Source: JANYCG01 sp031386665
GTDB lineage: Bacteria; Pseudomonadota; Gammaproteobacteria; Burkholderiales; Burkholderiaceae_C
Length of the DNA stretch: 64,000 bases
NCBI GenBank assembly: GCA_031386665.1
Contig: JANNCN010000056.1
Span: forward strand, 1-64,000
Reading direction: 5' to 3'
Made by a program: the position numbers and the translations under genes
Notes under the pieces: generated by a model
The model's database searches: none
Seen by the model: the letters and a program-made list of their open reading frames with translations, nothing else
What the model was told of the DNA's origin: nothing
Shown here: piece after piece, positions 42,831 to 51,957 of the stretch
How positions within the stretch are numbered: position 1 is the first letter of the stretch
How the letters are laid out: every line of letters starts with the position of its first letter

Positions 42831-44168
42831 ATGAACCGTATTTTGATTCGCAACGCCCACGTCATCACGATGGATGCACAGGGCGAACTGGCGCAGGCAG
42901 ACGTGCTGGTCACTGACGACACCATCACCCACATTGCCCCCGAGATTCAGGCTGACGAGGCCCAGGTGGTCGATGCCTCAGGTTGCATCATGATTCCAGG
43001 GTTAGTTAATGCTCACATGCACACCTGGCAAACAGCACTGCGCGGGTTGGCCGCGAACTGGACACTGCTGGAGTATTTCAAAAACATGCACGCGGGCTTG
43101 GCGACCGTATTTGAGCCGCAAGATTTGTACATTGCCAACCTGGTCGGCGCACTGAACCAGTTGAACTGTGGCACCACCACGCTGGTGGACTGGTGCCATA
43201 ACAACAAAACGCCTGCGCACAATGATGCGGCGGTCGCTGGATTGCTGGAATCAGGCATTCGCGCGGCGTTTTTTCATGGCACGCCCAAACCAGACCCCAA
43301 GCCGGGTGAGTTGCCGTTTTGGGAAGTGCCCCATCCAAGGGCCGAGGTTGAGCGTTTGCTCAAAGCGCACCAAGGCAATGCCTTGCTCAGTATCCACGCG
43401 GCAGTTTTGGGGCCGCATTACTCGACCATGAACGTGGCTTTGCATGACTTTCGCATGGCCCAAGAACTGGGGCTGATTGCGTCCATGCACCAAGGGGGTG
43501 GCCCGGCCCGCACGCCTGACGGTTGGGAAAAGCTGGAGGCAGCGGGCCTGTTGGGGTCGCACATCAACATCGTGCATGGGCATGCGTTGAGCGACGCGCA
43601 GTTGCAACGGTTTTGCGACCTGAGCATGAGCTTCTCAGTCGCGGCTGAAAGTGAAATGTCGCAAGGTCATGGTCACCCAATCACCGGACGCTTGCTGGCC
43701 ATGGGCCGTGCTCCGTCGTTGGGAGTGGATTTGGAAAGCGCCATCAGTGGCGACATGCTGACCCAGGCGCGCATCGCCTTGGGCATTCAGCGCAGTCTGG
43801 ACAACGTGGCGCACCGTGCGGCTCACGGCAGCATTCCTTCAACCTCTACCATCACGACACGCCAGGCGCTGGAATGGGTCACGGTTGAAGGCGCCCGCAT
43901 GTTGGGGCAACTGGATCGCATTGGCTCACTCAAACCCGGCAAGCAGGCTGATTTGGTGCTGATTCGCGCAGACGACCTGAACATGCAGCCTGTGCATGAC
44001 GCGGTTAACAGCGTGGTCATGCAAACCAGCCTGGCCAATATTGACAGCGTGATGGTGGCGGGTCGCTGGAAAAAGCGCCACGGCAAATTGACGGGCATCG
44101 AGCTGGAGCCCAAGCTGGTGGCGCTACAGGCTTCAGGACAAAAAATTGCGCAAGCGATGGCGGGCTGA
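42831..44168 (+). CDS. Amidohydrolase, TRZ/ATZ-type deaminase
   Basis: A 445-residue metal-dependent hydrolase of the superfamily containing chlorohydrolases and cytosine-like deaminases. Metal ligands are visible in NAHMHTW (HxH), SMHQGG and VHGHAL, with the acid in LGVDLESA. This family usually deaminates or dehalogenates N-heterocycles. It lies between the HIBADH gene and a solute-binding protein gene, which suggests ring-substrate processing. A short AACTG tandem lies just upstream. Confidence 0.87.
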   Translation: MNRILIRNAHVITMDAQGELAQADVLVTDDTITHIAPEIQADEAQVVDASGCIMIPGLVNAHMHTWQTALRGLAANWTLLEYFKNMHAGLATVFEPQDLYIANLVGALNQLNCGTTTLVDWCHNNKTPAHNDAAVAGLLESGIRAAFFHGTPKPDPKPGELPFWEVPHPRAEVERLLKAHQGNALLSIHAAVLGPHYSTMNVALHDFRMAQELGLIASMHQGGGPARTPDGWEKLEAAGLLGSHINIVHGHALSDAQLQRFCDLSMSFSVAAESEMSQGHGHPITGRLLAMGRAPSLGVDLESAISGDMLTQARIALGIQRSLDNVAHRAAHGSIPSTSTITTRQALEWVTVEGARMLGQLDRIGSLKPGKQADLVLIRADDLNMQPVHDAVNSVVMQTSLANIDSVMVAGRWKKRHGKLTGIELEPKLVALQASGQKIAQAMAG

Positions 44169-44217
44169 TGGCATACCAGCTGGCGGATTTCAAAACAAAC
44201 ACACAGGAGACAACCCC

Positions 44218-45174
44218 ATGAAACGACTTTTATGCACGCTGGTGGCTCTGGTGGCCACAAGCTCAGGCTTTGCGCAAACAGGTGCGGACTACCCGAACAA
44301 GGTCATCAAAATTGTGGTGCCGTTCACTGCGGGCAGCGCCACCGACATCATGGCTCGGATCGTTGGCGAAAAAATAGGCGCGAGCATGGGGCAGCCGGTG
44401 GTGGTTGAAAACCGTCCCGGCGCTGGCGGCACCCTGGGTGCCACCCAGGTTGCCAAAAGCGAGCCCGACGGCTACACCTTGCTGGTGGTGTCTGCCGGTC
44501 ATGTTGTCAATCCGGTTCTGTACCCCGGGCTTGCATATGACACCTTGGCAGATTTTTCAGGCGTGACTCCGCTGGCGGCTTTGCCTAACATGCTGGTCGT
44601 GGCTGCCAACAGCCCCATCAAGTCAGTTCAGGAACTGGTTGCTGCGGCCAAAGCGAAACCCGGGTTTTTAAACTATGCGTCGGCGGGCGTTGGCAGTGCC
44701 ACCCACGTCAACGCCGAAAAGTTCCGCACGGCGGCAGGCGTTCAGGTGACTCACATTCCATTCAAGGGCACGCCAGAAACCATTGTTGAAACCACAGCAG
44801 GGCGGGTGGACTTCATGTTCACGCCGGTGCTGTCGTCATTGCCGTCCATCAAAGAAAACCGCATGCGCGCGCTGGCCGTCAGCACGGCCAAGCGGTCAAG
44901 CGCGCTGCCCGAGGTTCCGACTGTCGCCGAGGCGGGTTTGCCTGGCTTTGTGTTTGATTTCTGGATTGGCCTGTTGGCACCGAGCAAAACGCCTCGCCCG
45001 ATCATCAACAAGCTCAACGCCGAAGTCGCAAAAGCGCTAGCGCTGCCGGATGTCAAGGAGCGCATGGCCAAACTGGGTGCAGAGTCTTTGCCCATGACGC
45101 CTGAGCAATTCGACGGCTACATCAAGGATGAATTTGCGACTTTGGGAGCGGTCATGAAGGCGGCGCCCAAATAG
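44218..45174 (+). CDS. Bug/TctC family substrate-binding protein
   Basis: A 318-residue periplasmic binding protein of the tripartite tricarboxylate transporter type. The signal peptide ends at SGFAQ, and the fold markers DYPNKVIKIVVPFTAGSATDIMARIVGE, VENRPGAGGTLGA and KSEPDGYTLL are clear. The ATG has AGGAG upstream. The membrane partners TctA and TctB are not in the window. A second such protein lies at 50577. Likely ligands are organic acids or aromatics. Confidence 0.92.
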   Translation: MKRLLCTLVALVATSSGFAQTGADYPNKVIKIVVPFTAGSATDIMARIVGEKIGASMGQPVVVENRPGAGGTLGATQVAKSEPDGYTLLVVSAGHVVNPVLYPGLAYDTLADFSGVTPLAALPNMLVVAANSPIKSVQELVAAAKAKPGFLNYASAGVGSATHVNAEKFRTAAGVQVTHIPFKGTPETIVETTAGRVDFMFTPVLSSLPSIKENRMRALAVSTAKRSSALPEVPTVAEAGLPGFVFDFWIGLLAPSKTPRPIINKLNAEVAKALALPDVKERMAKLGAESLPMTPEQFDGYIKDEFATLGAVMKAAPK

Positions 45175-45210
45175 GGAGGGCAAACGATTCATGGCATGGG
45201 GCTTTGATTC

Positions 45211-45690
45211 ATGACCGTGCGCAGCTTTTCGCTGCAAGTCAACGGGCAATTGCAAACTGTAGTGTCCGAAGGTAGCATGCCATTGCTCCACGTTTTGCGT
45301 GCCGACTTTGGTTTGATTGGCACCCGGTTTGGGTGCGGTGCTGGGCAGTGCGGAACTTGCCACGTATTGCTGGACGGAGTGTCCGTTGCTGCCTGCATCA
45401 CCCCGATCGAAGCGGTTGAAGGGCACAGCCTGACCACTGTGGAGGGGCTTCAAGCGGGTGGCCAACTTCACCCCTTGCAGCAGGCTTTTGTGGACGAACA
45501 GGCGGCCCAGTGCGGTTACTGTATTTCAGGCATTTTGGTCACTGCCACTGCTTTTTTGAAGCAAGTGCCAAATCCCACTGAACCCCAGGTGCGCCAAGCG
45601 CTTGACGGGCATTTGTGTCGCTGTGGCAGTCACAACCGCATTGTGCGGGCGGTGTTGCGCGCAGCCAAGGCCATGCAGGAAAACGCATGA
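45211..45690 (+). CDS. 2Fe-2S subunit of a molybdenum hydroxylase
   Basis: A 159-residue protein with two [2Fe-2S] clusters. The plant-type cluster Cys are at 42, 47, 50 and 62 (FGCGAGQCGTC, then AAC); the second set is at 101, 104, 136 and 138 (CGYC and CRC). This is the small subunit of the xanthine oxidase/isoquinoline oxidoreductase family. Its stop overlaps the large-subunit start as ATGA. There is no FAD subunit gene beside it. Confidence 0.93.
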   Translation: MTVRSFSLQVNGQLQTVVSEGSMPLLHVLRADFGLIGTRFGCGAGQCGTCHVLLDGVSVAACITPIEAVEGHSLTTVEGLQAGGQLHPLQQAFVDEQAAQCGYCISGILVTATAFLKQVPNPTEPQVRQALDGHLCRCGSHNRIVRAVLRAAKAMQENA

Positions 45691-47942
45691 GTTCAATGCC
45701 AGCCGCGTTGCCCGCCAGCTTGAAGGCCAACCCGCGTTTGTCGCAGTGGTTGTCGATTGGCGCAGACGGCAGCGTGACCTTCAGCAGTGGCAAGGTCGAA
45801 CTTGGCCAAGGCATTGACACTGCTTTGGCACAAATTGTGGCCGAAGGGTTGGACGTGTCGCTGTCCCGGGTTCGCCGTGCTGTTACCTCCACCGCTACCG
45901 GCCCCAACGAAGGCATGACCTCAGGCAGCCTGTCGGTGCAAGAATCTGGCAGCGCCCTGCGCTGGGTGTGTGCGCAAGCGCGCGAAATCTATCTGCGGTG
46001 CGCCTTGGTTCATTTGGGGCTGCCTCAAACTGACTTGGACAGGCTTTACGTGGTGGATGGAAGTGTGCATGTTCGGGCCAGCGCTCACCATCCATTGCAT
46101 TGCGGCCCCACAAGTTATTGGGCGCTGGCTGACTCCGCTTTGTTGAATTGCGACGCATCTGGGCTGGCGGTGCCCAAGGACAACGGGAGCCATCGTGTGG
46201 TGGGGCAATCGGTTCAACGCCAGGCTATCCACACCTTGGTGAAGGGCCAGGCCCATTTCATTCACGACATGCTACTGCTTGACATGTTGTATGGCCGCAT
46301 GGCGCACCCGCCATCGCCGGGCGCCGTGTTGGGAGATTTGGATTTGGCTGCGGTGCAGGCACTGCCTGGTGTGGTGAAGGTCGTTCGTGATGGCAATTTT
46401 TTGGGTGTTGTCGCGCAAACCGAATTTTTGGCTTTGCGGGCACTCGCGCAATTGGTGGAAAAAGCTACTTGGACTGAAATCGCCAATTTACCCGTCTTGG
46501 GGGCGCCTGACCAACACAGCGATTTGGGCGCATACCTTCGGGCTCAACCCCATGAAACCAGTTTGATTGGCGAGCGACGAGGTGAGGTTCAGGTTGCATG
46601 GGACATCACAGCGACAACCCAAGGTGACTCAAATTTCGAAAGTGTGGGCTTGGGTACCGCTGGCGCTGCCACGCATACATTTCAGGCCAGCTATTCGCGT
46701 CCGTTTTTGGCGCATGCCTCCATTGGTCCGTCTTGTGCGCTGGCGCGGTACCAACCTGGTCGGCTTGAGGTCTGGACGCACAGCCAGGGCATTTACCACC
46801 TGCGTGCGGATTTGGCCACGGTATTCGCTTTGTCGTCAGATCACATCGTCGTGCAGCATGTGCCTGGCGCGGGCTGTTATGGGCACAACGGCGCTGACGA
46901 TGTGGCCTGCGATGCAGCCTTGCTTGCACGCGCGGTACCTGGGCAAGTGGTGCAGGTGGTTTGGTCACGCGCCGACGAATTGGCTTGCGGGCCTCTGGGT
47001 GCCGCCATGGCAGTGGACTTGACAGCCCAAATCAGTGCTGATGGCGAGGTGTTAGATTGGCAGCATGGGGTCTGGTCAACTGGCCACAGCATGCGGCCAG
47101 GGCGAAGTGCAGTGCCTGTTTTGCTGGCAGCAAGCTTGCTGGATAAGCCCTTTGCGACTCAAATAGCCATCAACGCGCCCATGGCTGCGGGTGGTGGGGC
47201 CGAGCGCAATGCGTCCCCCTTTTATGATTTTGCCAATTGGCGTGCTGTGAACCACCGCTTGTTGACCATGCCGCTTCGCACTTCAGCGCTGCGTTCCCTG
47301 GGCGCGCATTGCAATGTGTTCGCTTTGGAATCGTTTCTCGATGAGATCACCAGCCAGCTGCAGATAGACCCATTGGCTTACCGTTTGCGCTATTTGAGCG
47401 ATCCGCGAGCACGTGCCGTTCTGCTGGCGGCGACTGAAATGGCTGGCTGGAAACTGCGCCCCAAGCCACAGTCTGATTCGTCTTCAGGCTATGGCTTGGC
47501 GTTTGCCCGTTACAAAAATACAGGTGCTTATTGCGCCGTTGTGGCTTGTGTCGATGCCAGTGGCCATTCGGTGCGAGTCAAAGAGCTTTGGATAGCGGTA
47601 GATGTCGGTTTGGTCGTCAACCCTGACGGTGTCGCCAATCAAATCGAAGGCGGAGCCATTCAAACAGTCAGTTGGGTCTTGAAGGAAGCCGTACAGTTTG
47701 ATTCGACCCGGGTTCTGAGCACCGATTGGGACAGCTACCCCATTTTGCGTTTCTCAGAGGTACCCGACGTCCAGGTGCAAATCATCAACCAGCCAGATCA
47801 AAAATCTTTGGGCGCGGGCGAGGCCACTCACGGGCCGGTGGCGGCAGCTATCGGCAATGCGCTCGCACACGCCTTGGGCGTGAGGGTGCGCGATATGCCA
47901 TTGACCCCCGAAGAAATCCAACGTGCCGCCAGTGCCTCCTGA
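45687..47942 (+). CDS. Molybdopterin-binding large subunit (isoquinoline/nicotinate dehydrogenase-like)
   Basis: A 751-residue molybdenum hydroxylase large subunit. The opening LSIGADGSVTFSSGKVELGQGIDTALAQIVAEGLDV is the first molybdopterin domain of IorB/NicB-type enzymes, and the catalytic Glu lies in LGAGEATHGP near residue 710. No Tat signal or cytochrome domain is visible, so the enzyme seems cytoplasmic. Together with the 2Fe-2S subunit it should hydroxylate an aromatic or N-heterocyclic ring carbon next to nitrogen, using water. The substrate is not determinable. Confidence 0.88.
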   Translation: MSSMPAALPASLKANPRLSQWLSIGADGSVTFSSGKVELGQGIDTALAQIVAEGLDVSLSRVRRAVTSTATGPNEGMTSGSLSVQESGSALRWVCAQAREIYLRCALVHLGLPQTDLDRLYVVDGSVHVRASAHHPLHCGPTSYWALADSALLNCDASGLAVPKDNGSHRVVGQSVQRQAIHTLVKGQAHFIHDMLLLDMLYGRMAHPPSPGAVLGDLDLAAVQALPGVVKVVRDGNFLGVVAQTEFLALRALAQLVEKATWTEIANLPVLGAPDQHSDLGAYLRAQPHETSLIGERRGEVQVAWDITATTQGDSNFESVGLGTAGAATHTFQASYSRPFLAHASIGPSCALARYQPGRLEVWTHSQGIYHLRADLATVFALSSDHIVVQHVPGAGCYGHNGADDVACDAALLARAVPGQVVQVVWSRADELACGPLGAAMAVDLTAQISADGEVLDWQHGVWSTGHSMRPGRSAVPVLLAASLLDKPFATQIAINAPMAAGGGAERNASPFYDFANWRAVNHRLLTMPLRTSALRSLGAHCNVFALESFLDEITSQLQIDPLAYRLRYLSDPRARAVLLAATEMAGWKLRPKPQSDSSSGYGLAFARYKNTGAYCAVVACVDASGHSVRVKELWIAVDVGLVVNPDGVANQIEGGAIQTVSWVLKEAVQFDSTRVLSTDWDSYPILRFSEVPDVQVQIINQPDQKSLGAGEATHGPVAAAIGNALAHALGVRVRDMPLTPEEIQRAASAS

Positions 47943-47952
47943 AAGAAATTCC

Positions 47953-48903
47953 ATGCGTCTGCGGGTCAATATCTTCAACACTTCAAGCAACCTGCCTTTG
48001 CTGGCAGCTATTGAAAACCACAGTTTTGAGCGCTTTGATTTGCAAATCGAGTTGCAGACCACCGCCAATTCTGATCAACAACGCGCTGGTCTCGCGTCGG
48101 GTCAATTTGAAATTGCCCACGCTGCGGTTGACAACGCAGTGGCGATGGTGGAGTCTGCAAAGCAAGACGTTGTTATTGTGTGTGGCGGTGACGCGGGCAT
48201 GAATGATTTCATGGTCCGCAATGAAATCAATTCGATTAAAGAGTTACGCGGCAAGGTGCTGGCGGTCGATGCACCGAATACCGCGTTCGCGCTGATCGCC
48301 AAAAAAATCCTCAAAAACAATGGACTCTTGGAAGGCCGTGATTACAGCGTGCGCATGGCCGGTGGCACCGGGGCCAGAGCCGCCGCCATGGTGGCAGATT
48401 CTCAACTGGCGGCTGGCATGGTGAACCCTCCGTTTTCATTCACGGTGCGCAGCCAGGGACTTAAAAGTCTAGGTAGTCAGTTTGAATTTTTAGGCCCTTA
48501 CCAAGCCACTGGCGGTTTTGTCATGCGAGCCTGGGCGGCGGCCAATGATCAAACTTTGGTGCATTACCTCACCGGCTTGATTGAAGGACAGCGTCACGTC
48601 ATGAACCCTGCCAATCGCAGCGACATGCTTGAGCTATTGTCACGCAGTTTCAAGTTGACGCCCGCTGTCGCCGAAGGCACCTACCAAGCGCTGGTCACAC
48701 CGGGTTCGGGGTTGGCCCTCGATGCAGGCTTTATCCATGACGGCTTTGCCGCTGTGCTGGCAATTCGCGCCGAGATGGAAGGCATGTGGGGTGGCCAAGC
48801 GCCAGCGCCCGATAAATACTTTGACCTGGCACCTTATGGGGCTGCCCTGGCACTGGCTCGTCCTCAGTCTTTACCAAATGATTCAGTCCATTTGCGTTCA
48901 TAG
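47953..48903 (+). CDS. NMT1/SsuA-like binding-fold protein without signal peptide
   Basis: A 316-residue protein with the NMT1/THI5-like periplasmic-binding fold: NLPLLAAIENHSFERFDLQIELQ, then SGQFEIAHAAVDNAVAMVE and SIKELRGKVLAVDAPNTAFALIA. Such proteins normally serve ABC importers, but no signal peptide is visible from either the ATG at 47953 or the earlier frame start. A cytoplasmic sensing or enzyme role is possible. It starts 10 bases after the Mo subunit and its last 40 bases overlap the convergent LysR gene. Confidence 0.78.
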   Translation: MRLRVNIFNTSSNLPLLAAIENHSFERFDLQIELQTTANSDQQRAGLASGQFEIAHAAVDNAVAMVESAKQDVVIVCGGDAGMNDFMVRNEINSIKELRGKVLAVDAPNTAFALIAKKILKNNGLLEGRDYSVRMAGGTGARAAAMVADSQLAAGMVNPPFSFTVRSQGLKSLGSQFEFLGPYQATGGFVMRAWAAANDQTLVHYLTGLIEGQRHVMNPANRSDMLELLSRSFKLTPAVAEGTYQALVTPGSGLALDAGFIHDGFAAVLAIRAEMEGMWGGQAPAPDKYFDLAPYGAALALARPQSLPNDSVHLRS

Positions 48904-49793
48904 CCCATGCGCTCAAACTCCACCACAATGAAGTCTATGAAAGTTCGAACCTTGGCTGACAGGTGCTTTCGGCTGGGGTAGGCCAGGTTGATGGTCAAAC
49001 GCGGCAATTCCCAGTCGTCCAGCATGCTGACCAGACGACCGCTCACGATGTCGTCATGAACGATATAACTGGGTTGCACCAAAATGCCCAGGTTTTGCAA
49101 GGCGGCGGCGCGCAGCACTTGTCCGTCGTTGGACTCAAGCAGCCCCCGCGCATGAATGGTTGCGCTCTCAGTCTCGCGCGTGAACCGCAGTTCATTGGGG
49201 TGGTTGGCGTAGGTGTAAATCAGCAACTTGTGTTGTGCCAGATCGTCCAGGCTGGTCGGTCTTCCATATTGCGCCAAATAGGCCGGTGAAGCCGCCAATA
49301 CGCGCCGGGTCTCGGCCAACCGCCGGATGGTGATGTTGGAGTCTGGCTCGTATTCTCGGGTGCGGATTGCCACATCAATGTTGTTGTCGATCAAGTCCAT
49401 GTAACGGTTGGCGGTTTCAATATGCACCGATACTTGAGGGTAGGCCTGTGTATAGGCACTCAGCAAGGGCGCAATATGGTTGACTGCAAACGACAGCGAC
49501 GCAGTGATGCGCAGTGTGCCGCTGGGGTTTTGTGTGGACGCGTTCACAGCGGACTCAGCGTCTTGCAGTTCAGCCAGCACCGCCTTGCTGCGGCGCAAAA
49601 ATTCTTGTCCAGTTTCGGTGATGTAAAGGCGCCGGGTGTTGCGTTCTACCAAGCGCCCACCCAGGCGTTCTTCAAGCGCAGAAAGGTGCCGACTGGCCGC
49701 CGCGTTGGACAAGTCAAGCGCACGTGCGGCGCGGCTCAGGCTGCCAGTCTCAGCCACCTGCACAAACAATTGAAGCTCGGTCCAGCGATCCAT
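48864..49793 (-). CDS. LysR family transcriptional regulator
   Basis: A 309-residue LysR regulator: helix-turn-helix in LFVQVAETGSLSRAARALDLSNAAASRHLSALEERLGGRL, followed by the effector-binding domain with LRITASLSFAVNHIAPLLSAY. The ATG at 49793 (MDRWTELQ) is the natural start. It is divergent from the NTF2-like gene at 49969, so the 176-base gap probably holds its operator. It likely controls the catabolic island in response to a pathway compound. Confidence 0.92.
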   Translation of the reverse strand: MDRWTELQLFVQVAETGSLSRAARALDLSNAAASRHLSALEERLGGRLVERNTRRLYITETGQEFLRRSKAVLAELQDAESAVNASTQNPSGTLRITASLSFAVNHIAPLLSAYTQAYPQVSVHIETANRYMDLIDNNIDVAIRTREYEPDSNITIRRLAETRRVLAASPAYLAQYGRPTSLDDLAQHKLLIYTYANHPNELRFTRETESATIHARGLLESNDGQVLRAAALQNLGILVQPSYIVHDDIVSGRLVSMLDDWELPRLTINLAYPSRKHLSAKVRTFIDFIVVEFERMGYERKWTESFGKD

Positions 49794-49968
49794 GTCGTCC
49801 TCAAAATAGCGAATTGATTTCCACTGAGTGAAAAAGTAAATTACGTGGGCGGCGTTGGCAAAATGCTCTGCTGCCTCTACAGTCATTATCGAGAGAAACA
49901 GACACAAAGTCTTTGACAGCGGCTCTTTCCTGACCCGCATTCTCGGAACCGTTAAAAAAGGATCTGTC

Positions 49969-50574
49969 TTGCCTTTGGAACTGAATGAACAATTGAAAAT
50001 TCGCCAACTGGTTGAGAACTGGGCCATTTGGCGAGATTCAGGCGACTGGGAGCGCTTTCGGTCGGTCTGGCATGACGATGGTGTCATGATGGCTACCTGG
50101 TTTCAAGGCCCGTTTGAAGAGTTCATCAAAGTCACGATTGAGGGCTGGAACAAAGGGGTGAGCATTCTGCATTTTTTGGGCGGTTGCAGCGTAGATATTG
50201 CTGACAACCGCGCCATTGCTCAAACCAAAATGACCATATCGCAGCGGGGGTTGGTTGAAGGCATCGCCTGTGACGTACTTTGCACTGGTCGCTTTTATGA
50301 TTTTTTTGAAAAGCGAGAGGGTCGATGGGGCTTGGTTCATCGCCAGCCGATTTACGAAAAGGACCGGGTTGACCCGATTGACCCCGCCGCGCGGTTGTCA
50401 CTTGACTCAACCGTACTGGCCACCTTTCCTGAAGGCTACCGCCACCTCGCCTACATTCAAACCCGTATTGGCTACACCGTGAAGATGGACATGCCCATGC
50501 TCAAAGGCCCGGTAGTGCAAGACTTGTACCGTCGCGGTGCCGACTGGCTTTCGGGCAAACCATTGGAGCGTTAA
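49969..50574 (+). CDS. NTF2/SnoaL-like protein
   Basis: A 201-residue protein with an NTF2-like fold: IRQLVENWAIWRDSGDWERFRSVWHDDGVMMATWFQG is the typical first helix and strand of SnoaL-like enzymes and dioxygenase small subunits. The start is TTG with AAGGA seven bases upstream. Such proteins may be dehydratases, isomerases or hydroxylase partners. It is the first gene divergent from lysR. Activity unknown. Confidence 0.78.
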   Translation: MPLELNEQLKIRQLVENWAIWRDSGDWERFRSVWHDDGVMMATWFQGPFEEFIKVTIEGWNKGVSILHFLGGCSVDIADNRAIAQTKMTISQRGLVEGIACDVLCTGRFYDFFEKREGRWGLVHRQPIYEKDRVDPIDPAARLSLDSTVLATFPEGYRHLAYIQTRIGYTVKMDMPMLKGPVVQDLYRRGADWLSGKPLER

Positions 50575-50576
50575 CT

Positions 50577-51617
50577 GTGCAAACTCATTTGCAACCCCAA
50601 GCTCAACACCCGCTACAGCTCTTTATCCGGATGCAAAAATTCGCTTGTAGGGCCGCCAAATGGGTGTTCGTTGGAGTCGTCGTGCCCTTGGCAGCGTCCG
50701 TCGCGTTGGCACAAGACGCGTTTCCAAACCGTGCCCTTAAAGTCATTGTTCCGCAGCCACCGGGCGGCGGTTTTGACTTTGTGGCCCGCACGTTGGCCGA
50801 CAAGCTGCAGCCTCTCCTCAAGCAGCCTGTCGTGGTCGAAAACCGCACTGGTTCAGGCACATTGGTTGGCACCGACGCTGCAGCCAAAGCGCCCGCAGAC
50901 GGCTACACGCTGTTGACCGGGTCAGTGTCCAATATGGCGCTCAACCCGGGGCTTTACCCGAATTTGCCTTACGACGCCTTGCGTGACTTTGAACCTGTGG
51001 GGTTGGCTGTGAGTTACAGCTACACGCTGATTGCGCGCAAAGATCTGCCCTACGCCAGTCTGCAAGACATGGTGGCGTTTGCCAGGGCCAATCCGGGCAG
51101 GTTGACCTATGCGTCGGCGGGTAACGGGTCAGGCCAGCATGTTTTGGCCGCCGCTCTTTGGCATTTGGCGGGCGTGCAAATGACGCACGTTCCCTACCGG
51201 GGCGCTCAGCCCGCTTACAACGACCTGTTGGGCGGGCGGGTTGATGTTTTTTTTGATCTGTCGTCAACGGCACGTCCTCAAGTTGATGCAGGCAATGTCA
51301 AGGCATTGGCCGTGTCTGGCAGTGCTCGCAACCCGATGCACCCTCAGGTGAAAACCTTGCGTGAGACGGGTGTCGCTGCACTGGAGCTAGAGTCTTGGTT
51401 CGGGTTTTTCGTGCCCGCACGAACACCCAAGCCAGAGCTTGCCCGTTTGCAGCAAGAGCTTGCGACGGTTATGAAGTCACCCGACGTCATGGAGCGTTTT
51501 GAGAAAGCCGGAGGTAAACCCATGGCCTTGGTGGGTGATGACGCCAAGGCAATTGTCAAACGCGATGTCGAGCGCTGGACTCGGCTCATCCGCGACGCCA
51601 ACATCAAGGCTGAGTAA
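50577..51617 (+). CDS. Bug/TctC family substrate-binding protein, second copy
   Basis: A 346-residue periplasmic binding protein with a signal peptide (VFVGVVVPLAASVALAQ), FPNRALKVIVPQPPGGGFDFVARTLAD and VENRTGSGTLVGTDAAAKAPADGYTLL. The GTG at 50577, with GGAG eight bases upstream, gives a long N-terminal leader; an internal ATG at 50631 gives a conventional signal peptide but lacks a ribosome site. It follows the NTF2-like gene at once. Confidence 0.9.
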   Translation: MQTHLQPQAQHPLQLFIRMQKFACRAAKWVFVGVVVPLAASVALAQDAFPNRALKVIVPQPPGGGFDFVARTLADKLQPLLKQPVVVENRTGSGTLVGTDAAAKAPADGYTLLTGSVSNMALNPGLYPNLPYDALRDFEPVGLAVSYSYTLIARKDLPYASLQDMVAFARANPGRLTYASAGNGSGQHVLAAALWHLAGVQMTHVPYRGAQPAYNDLLGGRVDVFFDLSSTARPQVDAGNVKALAVSGSARNPMHPQVKTLRETGVAALELESWFGFFVPARTPKPELARLQQELATVMKSPDVMERFEKAGGKPMALVGDDAKAIVKRDVERWTRLIRDANIKAE

Positions 51618-51630
51618 GGTATCCATCAGA

Positions 51631-51930
51631 ATGATTCACCATATCGTCATGTGGAGCCTGAAAGGGTCAACCGAGAGCGAAAAGGCAGTCAACATTGCCA
51701 AGTTGCGTGATGCGTTTGACAGCATTCGTGGGAAGATACCTGGCATGACGCACATGCAGATAGGCGTGGATAGCAGCCGGGTTGAATATGCTTGCGATGT
51801 GGTTCTGGTGTCTGCATTCGAGTCGCAAAAAGCGTTGGACGCCTATGCGCTGCATCCAGAGCATCTTCGCGTTAAAGACGAACTTGCTGGGGTGAGAGTC
51901 GCGCGCCACCAAGTTGACTTCAGTTCTTAG
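51631..51930 (+). CDS. Dabb (stress-responsive alpha/beta barrel) protein
   Basis: A 99-residue protein of the Dabb family: MIHHIVMWSLKGS at the start, IPGMTHMQIGVD in the middle and DAYALHPEHLRVKDEL near the end. Family members include small enzymes and ligand-binding dimers. It lies between the Bug protein and nitroreductase genes in the same operon. Role unknown. Confidence 0.88.
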   Translation: MIHHIVMWSLKGSTESEKAVNIAKLRDAFDSIRGKIPGMTHMQIGVDSSRVEYACDVVLVSAFESQKALDAYALHPEHLRVKDELAGVRVARHQVDFSS

Positions 51931-51957
51931 AAACCGATTTTTGAAAGTACCTTTGCA

